A program made the translations under genes and the position numbers. A model generated the notes under the pieces. The model searched no databases and was not told the origin of the DNA. It worked only from the letters and a program-made list of their open reading frames with translations. From Gemmata massiliana (GTDB taxonomy: Bacteria > Planctomycetota > Planctomycetia > Gemmatales > Gemmataceae), in assembly GCF_901538265.1 (NCBI RefSeq), contig NZ_LR593886.1:5291738-5355737 (forward strand): 64,000 nucleotides of DNA, read 5' to 3'. Positions 8,646-18,205 of the stretch are shown here, piece after piece (position 1 is the stretch's first letter; each line of letters begins with the position of its first letter).

Positions 8646-11600
8646 TTAACCAATCAACAGCTGCCGATTTCCGGAGGTGGCGCGTGGGGCCGTGGCGGCC
8701 CACCGTTCGACGATCTTCCGCAGGTCCGGCGCCGGGTGCCCGTTCGCCCCGGCCGCAAAGTGATACTGTTCGATCTCCGCCAGGTCCTGGTCTAGTGCGG
8801 CCCGGTGACTCACAGTAAGCTCGGGCCGTTCACGGATCTCGCGAAGCAGGGCCGCCGCCACGAACGGGTCGAGGCGGTCGGGTAGTCCGGCTTCGACCGG
8901 ACCGCGTTTGCCCCCTCGCACTGCGAGCAGAACCACCGTCGCCACCAGAACGAAAACTGCGGCGACACCGGCCAGCGCGTACCAGAGCCAGTTACTTTTC
9001 TTCTTGCCGTAACTCTGTTCCAGCGACACTTCTTCGCTCACGGGCGTGAGGTCCGCATCCGCGTAGCGCTGGTAGACTACCTCTTTTGTGGGCACCTTCA
9101 CCGACGCGAACCGGAACGCTTTCGGTAGTTCGGTTCTGTCCTCGCGGCCCTTTAGCGTGAGCGTCCACACCTGCTCCGATACCACCGCGTTGCCATCGTT
9201 GTCCTCGTCGAACTTCTTCACTCCCAGCCCGTTCGTCTCCGTCTTGGTAACCTCGAAGCCGTCCGGAACGTAGTTGCCCGCGAGTTCCGCCCACTCCGGT
9301 ACGAGCCCGACGCCCACCGCCTTCACTTCGAGCAGCAGCGCGCCCTTATCGGCCTGGCGCTCGTCGAGCGTCTGCGTGACCGACAGCTTGTCCACCGGGC
9401 GCGGATCGCCGCCGGCGGTGCGGGCACTGATCGGGACCGCCGGCGTCTCCACCGGCATCACCACGTAGCCCGACGTTTCGAGGAAGTCGAGGTCCAATCG
9501 CAGCGGCGGGATCTTGTCCACCTGCGGGCCGCGCGGCTTGAGCAGGATGTACGCGTAGGGCGTGTACCGCCACCCGAACTCACCGGGCGTCGCCCGCGAG
9601 GTCACCTTTTCGTCCTGGAACGTTACCGACACCACCTCGAACTGCTCCTTGAGCGCGGTGCGGGCGGCGGTCTCGAACCGGTCGCGGTAGTCCGCGGTGG
9701 GGCGCCCGTAGTTGTACGAGTACGCCATGCTGTTCTGGTTCTGCAGGTACCGCCCGAACCCGCCGGATTCGCGCTCGATGTCGCGCGTGTGCTTGAGGTT
9801 CACGAACAGCCCGAACGGGCGCCCGTGCCCCACCTCGCTCGACCCGTCGAGCACCGCCTCCAGTTTGATCTCGGTGACGAGATCCTTGTAGTAGTCGAAC
9901 ACCTTCTTCGCCTCGGCCGCCTGCTTGTGGTCCCCGACGATCTGGAACCCGGCCTTCAGGTAGTTGAACTTCACGTGCGGCTTCGCGCCGCTCATCTTGA
10001 TGAACAGGTTGTTCGCGAACTTGCCCATGTGCTTCTCGGCGAGGTCGCCGGGCAGCGCCAGGAGCGCGGCGCGGATGAGCGGTGGTTGCGCCCAGTCCGG
10101 TTGCTTCTCCTCCGAGATCATCCCCAAGTCGACGGCCCCGAGGCCCGCCGCGAACCACTGCTCGTAGACGGACGTGGTGTGCTCGTCCTCGGGCAGCGCC
10201 CGCGCCGCCTTCGCGTACTCTTCTGCGGCACGGCGGTACGTCTTGAACGCGGCGGTGCGCTTCGCCGAGAAGTCGGACGCCTTGCTCAGTTCCTGGCGGT
10301 AGTTGATCTCGTCGTGCATCAGCCCCGCTTGGGCCGCGAGCAGCGCCCAGCGGTCCGGGAACTTCTTCAGCCCGTCGGCCAGTACCGCCTGTGCCACCTG
10401 GTACCCGCGGAGAACCTCCGCTTCGATGTCTTTTTTCTTCCGCTTGGTCTTATTTTTCTCCTGGTTCGCGGGCTCCTTCCACAGCCCCGCAAGGTTCGTG
10501 CGCATCTGGTCGGCGAGTCCCGCGAGCGTCTTCGGTTTCAGCCCGCCGAGCGGCCCGAACACGGCCTCGATCGCTTCCGTGCGGTACACCTCGGCGGAAC
10601 TGTGGCACGCGGTAAACGCCCGCACCACGGCCTCGTCGTCGAGCTCCCCGGCGGCGCCGGGGAGCTTCTTGATGCGCGCCACCCAGTCGGACAGTTCCTT
10701 CAGGTTCCGCTCCTGCTTCGAGCGGGTCAGCGGGATGCTCTCGGCCCGCTGCTCGAACGCGAAGAAGAACCACGAGTACCGGTTCTCGTTGCGGCTCGCG
10801 TTCGGGTCGTGGTTCCGGGTCCAGACGCGCAGGAACTCTTTCACTAATCCCTTCGCCTCAGCGGGCTGGGCGCCGGCGAGTTGCTCGATGAGCGGGAACG
10901 CCTTGGCCTCCTCGTTCACCTTCAGGTGCAGCCGGGCCACCGCCTCGGACAGTTTGGGGCGCAGCGACTCGTCAATGGCCGCGAGCCATGCGGCGTCCGG
11001 GGCGGCCTTGATGACGTCCGCGATTTGGATCGGGCGCGGCATGTTCGGCTGTTGCATCATCTGCATGCGCGACATCTGGTCGTCCTCGTCGCTCGACGCG
11101 AAGAAGATATTGCCGTACATGTCGCGGCGGAGCCGCGAGCCCCCGGACGATTGGTCGAACCGCTGCGAGAACTCCGCTTCTTTCTGCCACCCCAGCGCGA
11201 GCACCGTGAGCGCGGGTTTCCACTCTTTGGCGCGCGCTGGGGCCGCCTTCATCAGCGCCGACACGGCCGTCTGCGACAGTTTGAGCGCGTTCAACCGCTC
11301 GTCGATCGCGTGCGGCCGGGTGGTCAGCCCGCGAGACACGAGCGTGCCCACCGACGCCAGGATCTCTTGTCCGCGCTCCGGGTTCTTGGTGAAACTCGCG
11401 CCGAGCCACTCCTGACCAAGTGCGTCCTTCAATCGCGGGGCCAGTTCGACGGCCCGGATCAGCGCCTCGTCTTTCTCTTCAGCAACCCCGTCCGGGCCGC
11501 CGAGCACGGCTTGCACGGCCGCCCACGCCCGCTCCAGGTTCCCGGACTTGGACTCCTTCGCGTGGAGCGCCAGGAAGTGCCGGGAGAGCAGGTTCAGTGC

Positions 11601-12452
11601 TTCAAGATCCTTGTCCTTTTGGGCCTGTTCGGGGAGCGGGAGGAAGTCGCCGGCGAACTCCGCGAGGCCGGCCCCGGCGAGCAACTTTGCCGCCTGGCGC
11701 TTGGTGAGCACCGCCTGGCCTGCGGGCTTCGCGGTCTCGGCCTTGAGTCGCGAGACGGCCACCTCCGGCAGCGTGCCACCTGTCACCGCCTCGCGGAAGA
11801 TTGCACCCAGCGCCGCCAGCGTCTCCTTCTCCTGTTTGGGTTTCACCGGCTCTTTGCCGACGGGCGCGGCAGCCGCCAGCCCGAGTACGTCATCGGCGGA
11901 GAACACGTTCCGCTCGACGAACTGCTGGCCCGGCCCCTGCATCATCTGCATTTCCATCGGATCGACACCGCCCGGACCGCCGGGGCGCCCCATCCCGGGG
12001 CGCCCTTGCAGGCTCGTGAGCAACTGCTTGTACCCGGCCGCGCCCTCATCTGCGGGCAGCGACGCCAGGTACGACTTCACTTCCGCCCACTTTCCGAGCG
12101 TGACGTTCTTCTGGAAGGCCGCGATTTCCTTGTCGAGCTCCGCCGCTTTCTCCGCGGCCTTTGGGTCCGGCTCCTTAGCCTCGTTTTTTGGGGCGCCTGG
12201 TTCCTTTGCCGATTCGTCCTTTTTCGGTGCGGGTTGCGGCGCCCAGGCCTTCAGGATACTGGACGGGCGGCGGTCGAAATCCAGCGCTTTCAGCCGCGCC
12301 ATTCGCGGTGTTTCTTTCGGCTCTTCCTTTTTGGCCGCGCCGGGTGCGGCCCCTTTGCCCGGTTCGTGGGGCGACGGGGCCACGGGCAACTGGGCGTAGG
12401 CGGTCACCCCCGCCGCGAGCGCGAGCAGAGTGAAGGCGAACGTCTTCTTCAC
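8646..12452 (-). CDS. Large exported, membrane-anchored protein of the MoxR/VWA operon
   Basis: A 1268-residue protein I cannot assign to a named family. The frame is open further upstream, but GTG at 12452 begins a textbook Sec signal (VKKTFAFTLLALAAGVTAYA), so I place the start there. After the signal comes a charged proline/lysine-rich linker, then a long helical region, then Gly/Met-rich patches (GMGRPGGPGGVDPMEMQMM; SRMQMMQQPNMPRP). A single transmembrane helix (WLWYALAGVAAVFVLVATVV) lies about 90 residues before the end, with a charged cytoplasmic tail. This topology puts most of the protein in the periplasm. It is last in the operon, 124 bases after the TPR-like gene. It may fill the role of the large Bat-type envelope proteins, but that is inference from position. 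Confidence 0.8.
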   Translation of the reverse strand: MKKTFAFTLLALAAGVTAYAQLPVAPSPHEPGKGAAPGAAKKEEPKETPRMARLKALDFDRRPSSILKAWAPQPAPKKDESAKEPGAPKNEAKEPDPKAAEKAAELDKEIAAFQKNVTLGKWAEVKSYLASLPADEGAAGYKQLLTSLQGRPGMGRPGGPGGVDPMEMQMMQGPGQQFVERNVFSADDVLGLAAAAPVGKEPVKPKQEKETLAALGAIFREAVTGGTLPEVAVSRLKAETAKPAGQAVLTKRQAAKLLAGAGLAEFAGDFLPLPEQAQKDKDLEALNLLSRHFLALHAKESKSGNLERAWAAVQAVLGGPDGVAEEKDEALIRAVELAPRLKDALGQEWLGASFTKNPERGQEILASVGTLVSRGLTTRPHAIDERLNALKLSQTAVSALMKAAPARAKEWKPALTVLALGWQKEAEFSQRFDQSSGGSRLRRDMYGNIFFASSDEDDQMSRMQMMQQPNMPRPIQIADVIKAAPDAAWLAAIDESLRPKLSEAVARLHLKVNEEAKAFPLIEQLAGAQPAEAKGLVKEFLRVWTRNHDPNASRNENRYSWFFFAFEQRAESIPLTRSKQERNLKELSDWVARIKKLPGAAGELDDEAVVRAFTACHSSAEVYRTEAIEAVFGPLGGLKPKTLAGLADQMRTNLAGLWKEPANQEKNKTKRKKKDIEAEVLRGYQVAQAVLADGLKKFPDRWALLAAQAGLMHDEINYRQELSKASDFSAKRTAAFKTYRRAAEEYAKAARALPEDEHTTSVYEQWFAAGLGAVDLGMISEEKQPDWAQPPLIRAALLALPGDLAEKHMGKFANNLFIKMSGAKPHVKFNYLKAGFQIVGDHKQAAEAKKVFDYYKDLVTEIKLEAVLDGSSEVGHGRPFGLFVNLKHTRDIERESGGFGRYLQNQNSMAYSYNYGRPTADYRDRFETAARTALKEQFEVVSVTFQDEKVTSRATPGEFGWRYTPYAYILLKPRGPQVDKIPPLRLDLDFLETSGYVVMPVETPAVPISARTAGGDPRPVDKLSVTQTLDERQADKGALLLEVKAVGVGLVPEWAELAGNYVPDGFEVTKTETNGLGVKKFDEDNDGNAVVSEQVWTLTLKGREDRTELPKAFRFASVKVPTKEVVYQRYADADLTPVSEEVSLEQSYGKKKSNWLWYALAGVAAVFVLVATVVLLAVRGGKRGPVEAGLPDRLDPFVAAALLREIRERPELTVSHRAALDQDLAEIEQYHFAAGANGHPAPDLRKIVERWAATAPRATSGNRQLLIG

Positions 12453-12576
12453 GGGTGTGGCCTCGGCGCGATAAGGGCGGGCGGTGCCGGCCCGCCGGAT
12501 CAAGCGGCGGTTGAGAGGTACGGAATGTCGGAGGCGGGCCGGTACAGAGCGGCCCGCCGGGGTACGGCGACTCGAT

Positions 12577-13293
12577 TTAGTGTCCGCTGTCGTCGATCGG
12601 CGGCGCGCCACCGGCCCCGCGAACGTCGTTCTGCTTGGCTGGTACCTTAGCCTTGCTCGGCTTGCGGCCCTTGCAACTGCAGCACCCCTTGCACTGCTTC
12701 GGCAGGTTCAGCCCTTGCAGTTCGGACAGTTCCATGCGGGCTAGCCGGATGGACGCCTCCAGATCCTCGCGGTGCTTCGCGGCCGCAGCGGTGTCACCGC
12801 GCTTCGTGGCCCCTTCGACCAGGAGCCGGTAGGTCTGGCGCGCGGACTCGATCTCGGGCTCCCACTCGTCGCGCCCTAGCCCTTCGAGCCGCATGAGCCA
12901 GGTGCTGTAGTACTGGCTGTTGGCTTGGGCCGAGCGCGCGTCCGCGAGCACCTTGGCGTCCGCGGCCAGGTCCGCGCTCATTTCGTCCACCAGCGCCCGC
13001 AGGTCGTCGTGCGCTTCGGTGAGCTGCTGCGCGAGCATCTGGGCCTTCGCTTTTTCGAGCCGGAGCTTGCGGCCCTCGGCGGTGCGCCCCTCGGGCAGCT
13101 CTTTCAGTGCCGCGTCGTACTCCTCGACGGCCTCCGTGTAGTCTTCGGCCGCCGCGGCCTTCTCGGCTGCGCTAACGTGCAGCGCGACCGCGTCGAACTT
13201 GCGCCCGTCCACGCCCGGCCCGAACCAGTGCGCCACCGCGGCGCCCAAGCCGAGCAGCATCCACCCGGTCAACAGCAGAATGCGGATCGCCAT
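12577..13293 (-). CDS. TPR-like membrane-anchored protein with a Cys-rich tail
   Basis: A 238-residue protein starting at the ATG at 13293 behind a good GGAGG site; a longer frame upstream lacks one. Residues 4-22 form one hydrophobic segment (ILLLTGWMLLGLGAAVAHW) acting as signal or anchor. Then comes a helical repeat region (AEKAAAAEDYTEAVEEYDAAL), typical of a tetratricopeptide unit, and further helices. Near the C-terminus is a compact cysteine cluster, CKGCCSCKG, which could bind metal or form disulfides. It lies between a VWA gene and the 1268-residue gene in the same operon. BatC/E-type aerotolerance proteins are also TPR proteins next to VWA proteins, so a similar scaffold role is plausible. 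Confidence 0.8.
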   Translation of the reverse strand: MAIRILLLTGWMLLGLGAAVAHWFGPGVDGRKFDAVALHVSAAEKAAAAEDYTEAVEEYDAALKELPEGRTAEGRKLRLEKAKAQMLAQQLTEAHDDLRALVDEMSADLAADAKVLADARSAQANSQYYSTWLMRLEGLGRDEWEPEIESARQTYRLLVEGATKRGDTAAAAKHREDLEASIRLARMELSELQGLNLPKQCKGCCSCKGRKPSKAKVPAKQNDVRGAGGAPPIDDSGH

Positions 13294-13365
13294 TAAACCA
13301 CCCTCCCGACTGGTCAGAGGAGTGAGAACCCCGACACCCGGACCGATCAACAATACCATCCCCGC

Positions 13366-14430
13366 TCAAACGCGGGAACCTCGTTCTCGGACGAACCTGT
13401 GGGCGAACGACGCGCCGGGCCGGCGCCCCGGTTCCCACCCGGTTCCGAGCAGGGCCAGTAGAACCGGGAGCAGCGCGAGCACCCCCGTTCCGCTCCCGAC
13501 GCACAGCAGCGCGTACTCGCGCGCGGTCCACCGGTCCCCGCCCTTCGGTTGTGCCTTTTCATCGACGCGCGAGATCAGCTCCGTGCTGAGCTGCTTTTCG
13601 TTCCCGTCGTGGTAGGCGCCGTTCAGCCGCGTCGCGACTTGCCGCAGGGTCGAGGCGTCCTGGCGGGTGGTGTGCCCGCCGAGCGATTTCCCGACGGTCG
13701 GGTTGCCGACTCCGACCATCACGACGTTGCCCCCGATCGACGCCGGGATCTTGGGCATGCCCGTTGTGGGGACGGTGTCGCCGTCGGTGACCACCATCAG
13801 CACCGCGCTGCCCGGGGGCCAGGGTTTGGCGACCTTCGCGGCCTCTTCGAGCCCGGCGAACATGTTGGTTTCGCCGGGCTTGAATGCGTGCCGCATCGGG
13901 AGCTCGGTGAGGACGTTGCGGATCACCTCGCGGTCGGTGGTGTCGAGCACCACCGGTTTCGCCTCGGACGCGACCGCGATCACGGTCGTCTTGTACCGCT
14001 CGGCCTGGACCCGCTCGAAGAACGACTGGATCAGGTCCGCGGCGCGCTCGGAGCGCTTCTGTTTGCCGCCCGGCCCGGCGTCCTCCACTTCCATGCTGCG
14101 CGACACGTCGAGCACGAGTACGAGGTGCCGGAACTCGGACTCCTTGATTTCGCCCTGTTTGTGCGACTTCGGTGCGAGCACGAGTAGCACCGTGAGCCCC
14201 CAGGCCGCGGCCGCCATCGCGCCCACTCGGACAAACGGTGCCACGGCCGCGAGAAACATCCGGCCGCGGTGCGGGCCGAACGCCAGCGGCGCGACCCGGC
14301 GCACCCGCACGTAGTGCAGCAGTTCCGCCGCCACCGCCACCACCGTGACGACCGCGGCGACCAGGAACCCCAGCGCGACGGCGTTCAGCCCGGTCGCGGA
14401 GGTCGCGTCCAGTTTGGGGAGCGAGATCAC
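13366..14430 (-). CDS. VWA-domain membrane protein (BatA/BatB-like)
   Basis: A 354-residue protein. I place the start at the GTG at 14430, which overlaps the stop of the preceding gene by four bases (GTGA); a second GTG lies one codon earlier. Two hydrophobic segments near the N-terminus (FLVAAVVTVVAVAAELL and VGAMAAAAWGLTVLLVLA) are followed by a von Willebrand A domain with the MIDAS motif LVLDVSRSM, the threonine in KPGETNMFAG and the aspartate in VVTDGD. A last helix (TGVLALLPVLLALLGTGW) sits near the C-terminus. The layout matches BatA/BatB-type proteins with the VWA domain on the periplasmic side. It is paired with a second VWA gene. Confidence 0.88.
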   Translation of the reverse strand: MISLPKLDATSATGLNAVALGFLVAAVVTVVAVAAELLHYVRVRRVAPLAFGPHRGRMFLAAVAPFVRVGAMAAAAWGLTVLLVLAPKSHKQGEIKESEFRHLVLVLDVSRSMEVEDAGPGGKQKRSERAADLIQSFFERVQAERYKTTVIAVASEAKPVVLDTTDREVIRNVLTELPMRHAFKPGETNMFAGLEEAAKVAKPWPPGSAVLMVVTDGDTVPTTGMPKIPASIGGNVVMVGVGNPTVGKSLGGHTTRQDASTLRQVATRLNGAYHDGNEKQLSTELISRVDEKAQPKGGDRWTAREYALLCVGSGTGVLALLPVLLALLGTGWEPGRRPGASFAHRFVRERGSRV

Positions 14431-15380
14431 CACGGCGTGTACCTCAGACCGAACAGGCACAGCGCGCCGGTCGCCAGCAGCGCGGCCCCGGCGATCGCGA
14501 ACGGCTCGTAGTAATCGACCGTCTCCACCATCGTGGGAGTGAGCTTCGCCTGCTTCATGGTGTCGATCTTCTTGAACACCGCGGGCAGCGCGTCCGGGTC
14601 GTCGGCGCGGAACGCTTCGCCGCCGGTGCGTCGACAGATGTTGACGATCTCGGACTGCGGTTCAAACCCGCCCACGATGATGCAGAACACGGCCACCCCG
14701 TCGGCGCTCAGCCCGCGGGCGATCTCGTCGTCGTTGCCCGTCAGGTCGTAACTGAACCCGTCGGTAATGAGGACGATCATTTTGTCGCCCTCGTCGCGAC
14801 GGCGCAGCTCCGACTTGCACCCGTTGAGTGCCTTGGCGATCGCGGTACCGCCGAACGGCGCCGGCGCGATCTCGGGACGCATGAACGGCGGCGAGCAGCG
14901 GATCGCGGACACGTCCGTGGTGAGCGGCACCCAGTGGACGAACGCGTCGCCGAAGAACGTCAGCCCGAACGCATCGCCCTTGCGGAAGTCCAGGAACGCA
15001 TCGATCGCCTTCATCGACGCATCGTACCGGGTTCCGTCACCGAACTGGGCGGTCATGCTCCCGGACACGTCCACGGCGAACTGAATATTGGTGAGCGACC
15101 GCTTCTGTTGCGGCGGTCCGTTTCGCTGCGGGTTCGCGAGGACGAGTATCGCGACCACCAGCAGGAGCGGCGGCACCGATTCCGCCAGCGTGATGAGCGC
15201 CCGCGCGAACCACCCACCACGGGCGCGGGCGCCGTCGAGCGGGAGCACCACGCGGCGGGTCGGGAGCAGCCAGCGCCCGGCCCACACCCACCCGAGCGCC
15301 AGAGCGGGAACGACCAGCGCGATCAGCACCGGGGCGTGGGCGAATTGCGGCCAGACGAGCGGAATCTCTTTGTAGTTCAT
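14427..15380 (-). CDS. VWA-domain membrane protein (BatA-like)
   Basis: A 317-residue protein whose ATG overlaps the stop of the preceding gene by four bases. N-terminal helices (VLIALVVPALALGWVWAG and SVPPLLLVVAILVLA) precede a VWA domain with an intact MIDAS: FAVDVSGSM, the threonine in FGGTAIAKAL, and LITDG. A final helix (FAIAGAALLATGALCLFGL) lies next to the C-terminus. Metal-dependent ligand binding is expected. Translational coupling on both sides (four-base overlaps) shows it is made together with its neighbours. In characterised systems MoxR ATPases act on VWA proteins, and a moxR gene heads this operon. Confidence 0.9.
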   Translation of the reverse strand: MNYKEIPLVWPQFAHAPVLIALVVPALALGWVWAGRWLLPTRRVVLPLDGARARGGWFARALITLAESVPPLLLVVAILVLANPQRNGPPQQKRSLTNIQFAVDVSGSMTAQFGDGTRYDASMKAIDAFLDFRKGDAFGLTFFGDAFVHWVPLTTDVSAIRCSPPFMRPEIAPAPFGGTAIAKALNGCKSELRRRDEGDKMIVLITDGFSYDLTGNDDEIARGLSADGVAVFCIIVGGFEPQSEIVNICRRTGGEAFRADDPDALPAVFKKIDTMKQAKLTPTMVETVDYYEPFAIAGAALLATGALCLFGLRYTPW

Positions 15381-16228
15381 GCCGCGCTCCCTACTTCGAG
15401 TTCGAGCGCGTCGGGCGGCAGGTCGCGGTACGGGGCCAGTAGCGCGGCCACGTCAACTGATTGCGGTGGCCCGGGTCGGTGCAACCACGCCTCGAGTTGA
15501 GCGAGGAGCGGTCCGGCATCCGGGTGCTTGCGCAGCACTTCGATCGCCTCACCCGGTTCCGCGCCTTCGAGCGCGAGCCGCTTCCGCCAGTACGCGAGCA
15601 GCGCCCGCTCCAGGTCCGCCAACTGCGAATGGGAGAGTGTTCCCGCGGTCGCACCCTCGACGAGCGGCCGCAGCCGCTCCGCGAGAGACACGGGCTTTCG
15701 GTCGGTGCCCCCGCCCGCCCTCTTGCGCCGCGGGAAGAAGAACGAGGCCACGACCGCGATCAGCCCCAGAACCCACACCGCGACGGCCCCAATTACCAGG
15801 AACCGATACCCACCGAACCGCGACCCGGTGTCGATTTCGAGTTTGTTCGGCTGCACCTGTCCCGGTGGCAGCACCTGGCTCACCTGCACCGTGATTGGGG
15901 GCAATTCGCCGAGTGGTGATCCGTCTTTGCGCTTGAGATACGGGCACAGATCGTGTGCGCCGGGTTCGAGGCCGAAGTATTCGAGATCGTAGCGGAACGC
16001 GGTGCCGTGCGGGTAGACGCGGGCCACGCGGACCACGGCCCTGGCCTTTCGGTCAGTGAGCGGTGCGGCCTCCAACTCCGACCCGGGCAGCACGACGCCT
16101 TCGAGCGTGCCGGTCATACCGACGGTGGTCTCGTTCTGGGCCGACGCGAAGCCACCGAACGGCGCGAGGGCGAACGCGAGGACGAGCGCCCCGGTCCGAA
16201 AAAGGTCGGTCGAACAGCCGCCGCGCAT
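15377..16228 (-). CDS. Exported single-pass membrane protein of the MoxR/VWA operon
   Basis: A 283-residue protein. The ATG at 16228 is chosen because it has a GAGGG-type site and is followed by a signal sequence (LFRTGALVLAFALAPFGGFASA); the frame extends 14 codons further upstream. The exported part is beta-rich (about residues 35-145), then one transmembrane helix (FLVIGAVAVWVLGLIAVVAS) and a cytoplasmic helical domain with RRKRAGGG at the boundary. In gene order and topology it resembles the small membrane proteins found between DUF58 and VWA genes (DUF4381-like), but I do not recognise a family motif. It is 55 bases after the DUF58 gene and overlaps the next gene by four bases. Confidence 0.78.
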   Translation of the reverse strand: MRGGCSTDLFRTGALVLAFALAPFGGFASAQNETTVGMTGTLEGVVLPGSELEAAPLTDRKARAVVRVARVYPHGTAFRYDLEYFGLEPGAHDLCPYLKRKDGSPLGELPPITVQVSQVLPPGQVQPNKLEIDTGSRFGGYRFLVIGAVAVWVLGLIAVVASFFFPRRKRAGGGTDRKPVSLAERLRPLVEGATAGTLSHSQLADLERALLAYWRKRLALEGAEPGEAIEVLRKHPDAGPLLAQLEAWLHRPGPPQSVDVAALLAPYRDLPPDALELEVGSAA

Positions 16229-16283
16229 CACGTCACCCTCACCCGTAATCTCATCACCGCATAGGCACAAAGGCCGGCCGCAC

Positions 16284-17144
16284 CTATCGGCGCCCGCGCC
16301 CGAGGACGTTCCGGCTCATCAGGAAGTTACGCAGGTCCGCGACGAACGGTTGGTCCGTGCGCACGAGCAGGTGGTCGACCCCGGCCCGTTTGAGCACCCG
16401 GGCGGTGCGCTCGGCGTCCACCCACCGGCGCGCCCCGCGGGTGACGAACACGCGCCCCGTCTCGGCTTCGCCGGCGCGCAGGAACCCCGTGCCCGCCACG
16501 CCCTCTTCGGCGGGGTCTTGGAGTTGAAGCACCACTACATCGTGCCGTTGCGCCATGAGCTTCAGCGCGGGCAGCGCTTCGGTGTCGTGCAAATCGCTCA
16601 GCACGATCACCAGGCACCGGTTCGGGAGTGTCGGGGCCAGTTCCGCGACGCGCCGGCCCAGGGTCGTGTGCTCGTCGTACCGGAACCGGCGGAACTCGTG
16701 GAGCCACTGGAGCACGCGAGCCTGTGACAGGCTCGGTTCGATCCGCACATCGCGCCCGCCGACCCCCAGCACGCCTACCGGACTGATGCGGTCCAGGCAC
16801 GCGAACGCCAACCCGCCGGCCATGTGGACCGCGACCGCGTACTTGCTCTTCTTGACCGAACTCACGGTCATCGACGCGGACGTGTCGAGTAGCAGGTAAC
16901 ACGGGAGCTGCTTCGGCGCCTCGTACTCCTTGACGAACACCTTGCCGGTGCGGGCCGTGATGCGCCAGTCGATGGACCGGACCGGGTCGCCGGGTTGATA
17001 CTGGCGCGACTGCGCGTACTCGATCCCGGACCCCAGGAACGGGGACCGGTCGGTGCCGTAGTTGAGCGCGTCCGCGAGCCGCTTGACGGCAATCGCGAAC
17101 TGGCGTGCGCTCAGGTGGTCGGTGGTATCGAGAAACCCTTCCAT
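16284..17144 (-). CDS. DUF58 domain protein
   Basis: A 286-residue soluble protein of the DUF58 family. The signature block GIEYAQSRQYQPGDPVRSID followed by W-R-I-T-A-R-T-G-K is complete (about residues 39-68), followed by the VWA-like segment LLLDTSASM and VIVLSDLHD. DUF58 proteins are almost always encoded next to moxR AAA+ genes, as here: the moxR stop lies only 8 bases upstream. The role is thought to be in assembly or activation of partner proteins together with MoxR; the molecular activity is not known. No transmembrane segment is visible. Confidence 0.92.
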   Translation of the reverse strand: MEGFLDTTDHLSARQFAIAVKRLADALNYGTDRSPFLGSGIEYAQSRQYQPGDPVRSIDWRITARTGKVFVKEYEAPKQLPCYLLLDTSASMTVSSVKKSKYAVAVHMAGGLAFACLDRISPVGVLGVGGRDVRIEPSLSQARVLQWLHEFRRFRYDEHTTLGRRVAELAPTLPNRCLVIVLSDLHDTEALPALKLMAQRHDVVVLQLQDPAEEGVAGTGFLRAGEAETGRVFVTRGARRWVDAERTARVLKRAGVDHLLVRTDQPFVADLRNFLMSRNVLGRGRR

Positions 17145-17152
17145 GCGGCTCC

Positions 17153-18205
17153 TCAGTTCGCGGCCGGGGCAACCGGCTTCTTCTTACCGCGGGTCAGGTC
17201 GTGGAGAATCTCCTGAAGCACCTGCTCCCCGTTCTTGCCGTCGGCGAGGGCCTCGTAGTTGAGCCGGATGCGGTGCAGGATCACGTCCGGCGCGAGCGCG
17301 TATAGGTCGTCCGGAACCACGTACCCGCGCCCCCGAATCAGGGCTCGAGCTTTGGCCGCTTTGAGCAACGAGATCCCGGCCCGGGGGCTGGCCCCGAGTT
17401 CGATATCCGGGTGACTCCGGGTGCGGGTAACCGCGTCGAGCACGTGCTCCACGAACGTGTCGCTGACGTGAACGTGGGACGCGGCCTCCATCGCGGTTAC
17501 CAGATCGTCGATGGTACCGACCGGCTGCTCTTCGAGCACGTCGAACTCGGTCCGAGCGACCGCGCCCGTGCCGTCGCGCCGCACCCCGAGGGCCATGTTC
17601 CGCTTGAGGACTTCGCGCTCTTCGTCGACGGTCGGGTACCGGAGCCGGTGCCGCAGCATGAACCGGTCGAGCTGCGCTTCGGGCAACTCGAACGTCCCGG
17701 CTTGTTCGACCGGGTTCTGGGTCGCGATCACGAGGAACGGCGACGGGAGCTTGAACGCTTCCTTGCCGATGGTCGCCTTCCGCTCCTGCATGGCTTCGAG
17801 CAGCGCTGATTGTACCTTTGGAGCGGCGCGATTGATCTCGTCCGCCAGCAGCAAGTTCGTGAACACCGGTCCCTTGTTGACCCGGAACTCGTTGGTCCGC
17901 TGGTCCAGGATCTCGGACCCGAGGATGTCCGACGGGAGCAGGTCGATGGTAAACTGGATACGAGCGAATTGGAGGTGGATCGACTTGGCGAGGCACGAGA
18001 CGAGCAGCGTTTTCGCCAGCCCGGGCACCCCTTCCAACAGCAGGTGCCCGCTCGTCAAAAGGGCGATCAAGATGCGCTCGACCACAACGTCCTGTCCGAC
18101 CACGACGGTGCCGATGCGCTCGCGGACCCCGCTGAGGAAGCGCACGACCGATTCCGGAGCCGCGGTCCCATTGGGCGAACCGTTTGCGTGAGTCTGTTCC
18201 ACCAT
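17153..18205 (-). CDS. MoxR-family AAA+ ATPase
   Basis: A 350-residue protein. The ATG at 18205 with a GGGAG site is preferred to an upstream in-frame ATG at 18262. Walker A is GVPGLAKT (residues 59-66), Walker B LLLADEINRA (118-127), sensor 1 VIATQNP, and the AAA_lid part contains GASPRAGISLLKAAKA. MoxR ATPases act as chaperones that mature or regulate VWA-containing partners; the partners here are the two VWA proteins downstream. It is the first gene of a seven-gene minus-strand operon. The region upstream to about 18480 has no gene and should hold the promoter. Confidence 0.93.
   Translation of the reverse strand: MVEQTHANGSPNGTAAPESVVRFLSGVRERIGTVVVGQDVVVERILIALLTSGHLLLEGVPGLAKTLLVSCLAKSIHLQFARIQFTIDLLPSDILGSEILDQRTNEFRVNKGPVFTNLLLADEINRAAPKVQSALLEAMQERKATIGKEAFKLPSPFLVIATQNPVEQAGTFELPEAQLDRFMLRHRLRYPTVDEEREVLKRNMALGVRRDGTGAVARTEFDVLEEQPVGTIDDLVTAMEAASHVHVSDTFVEHVLDAVTRTRSHPDIELGASPRAGISLLKAAKARALIRGRGYVVPDDLYALAPDVILHRIRLNYEALADGKNGEQVLQEILHDLTRGKKKPVAPAAN

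Noticed and set aside
10881-12650. A 589-codon plus-strand open frame
   Set aside because: It lies antisense to the large exported protein, has arginine/leucine-rich shadow composition and no start signals. Long antisense frames are common at this GC content.
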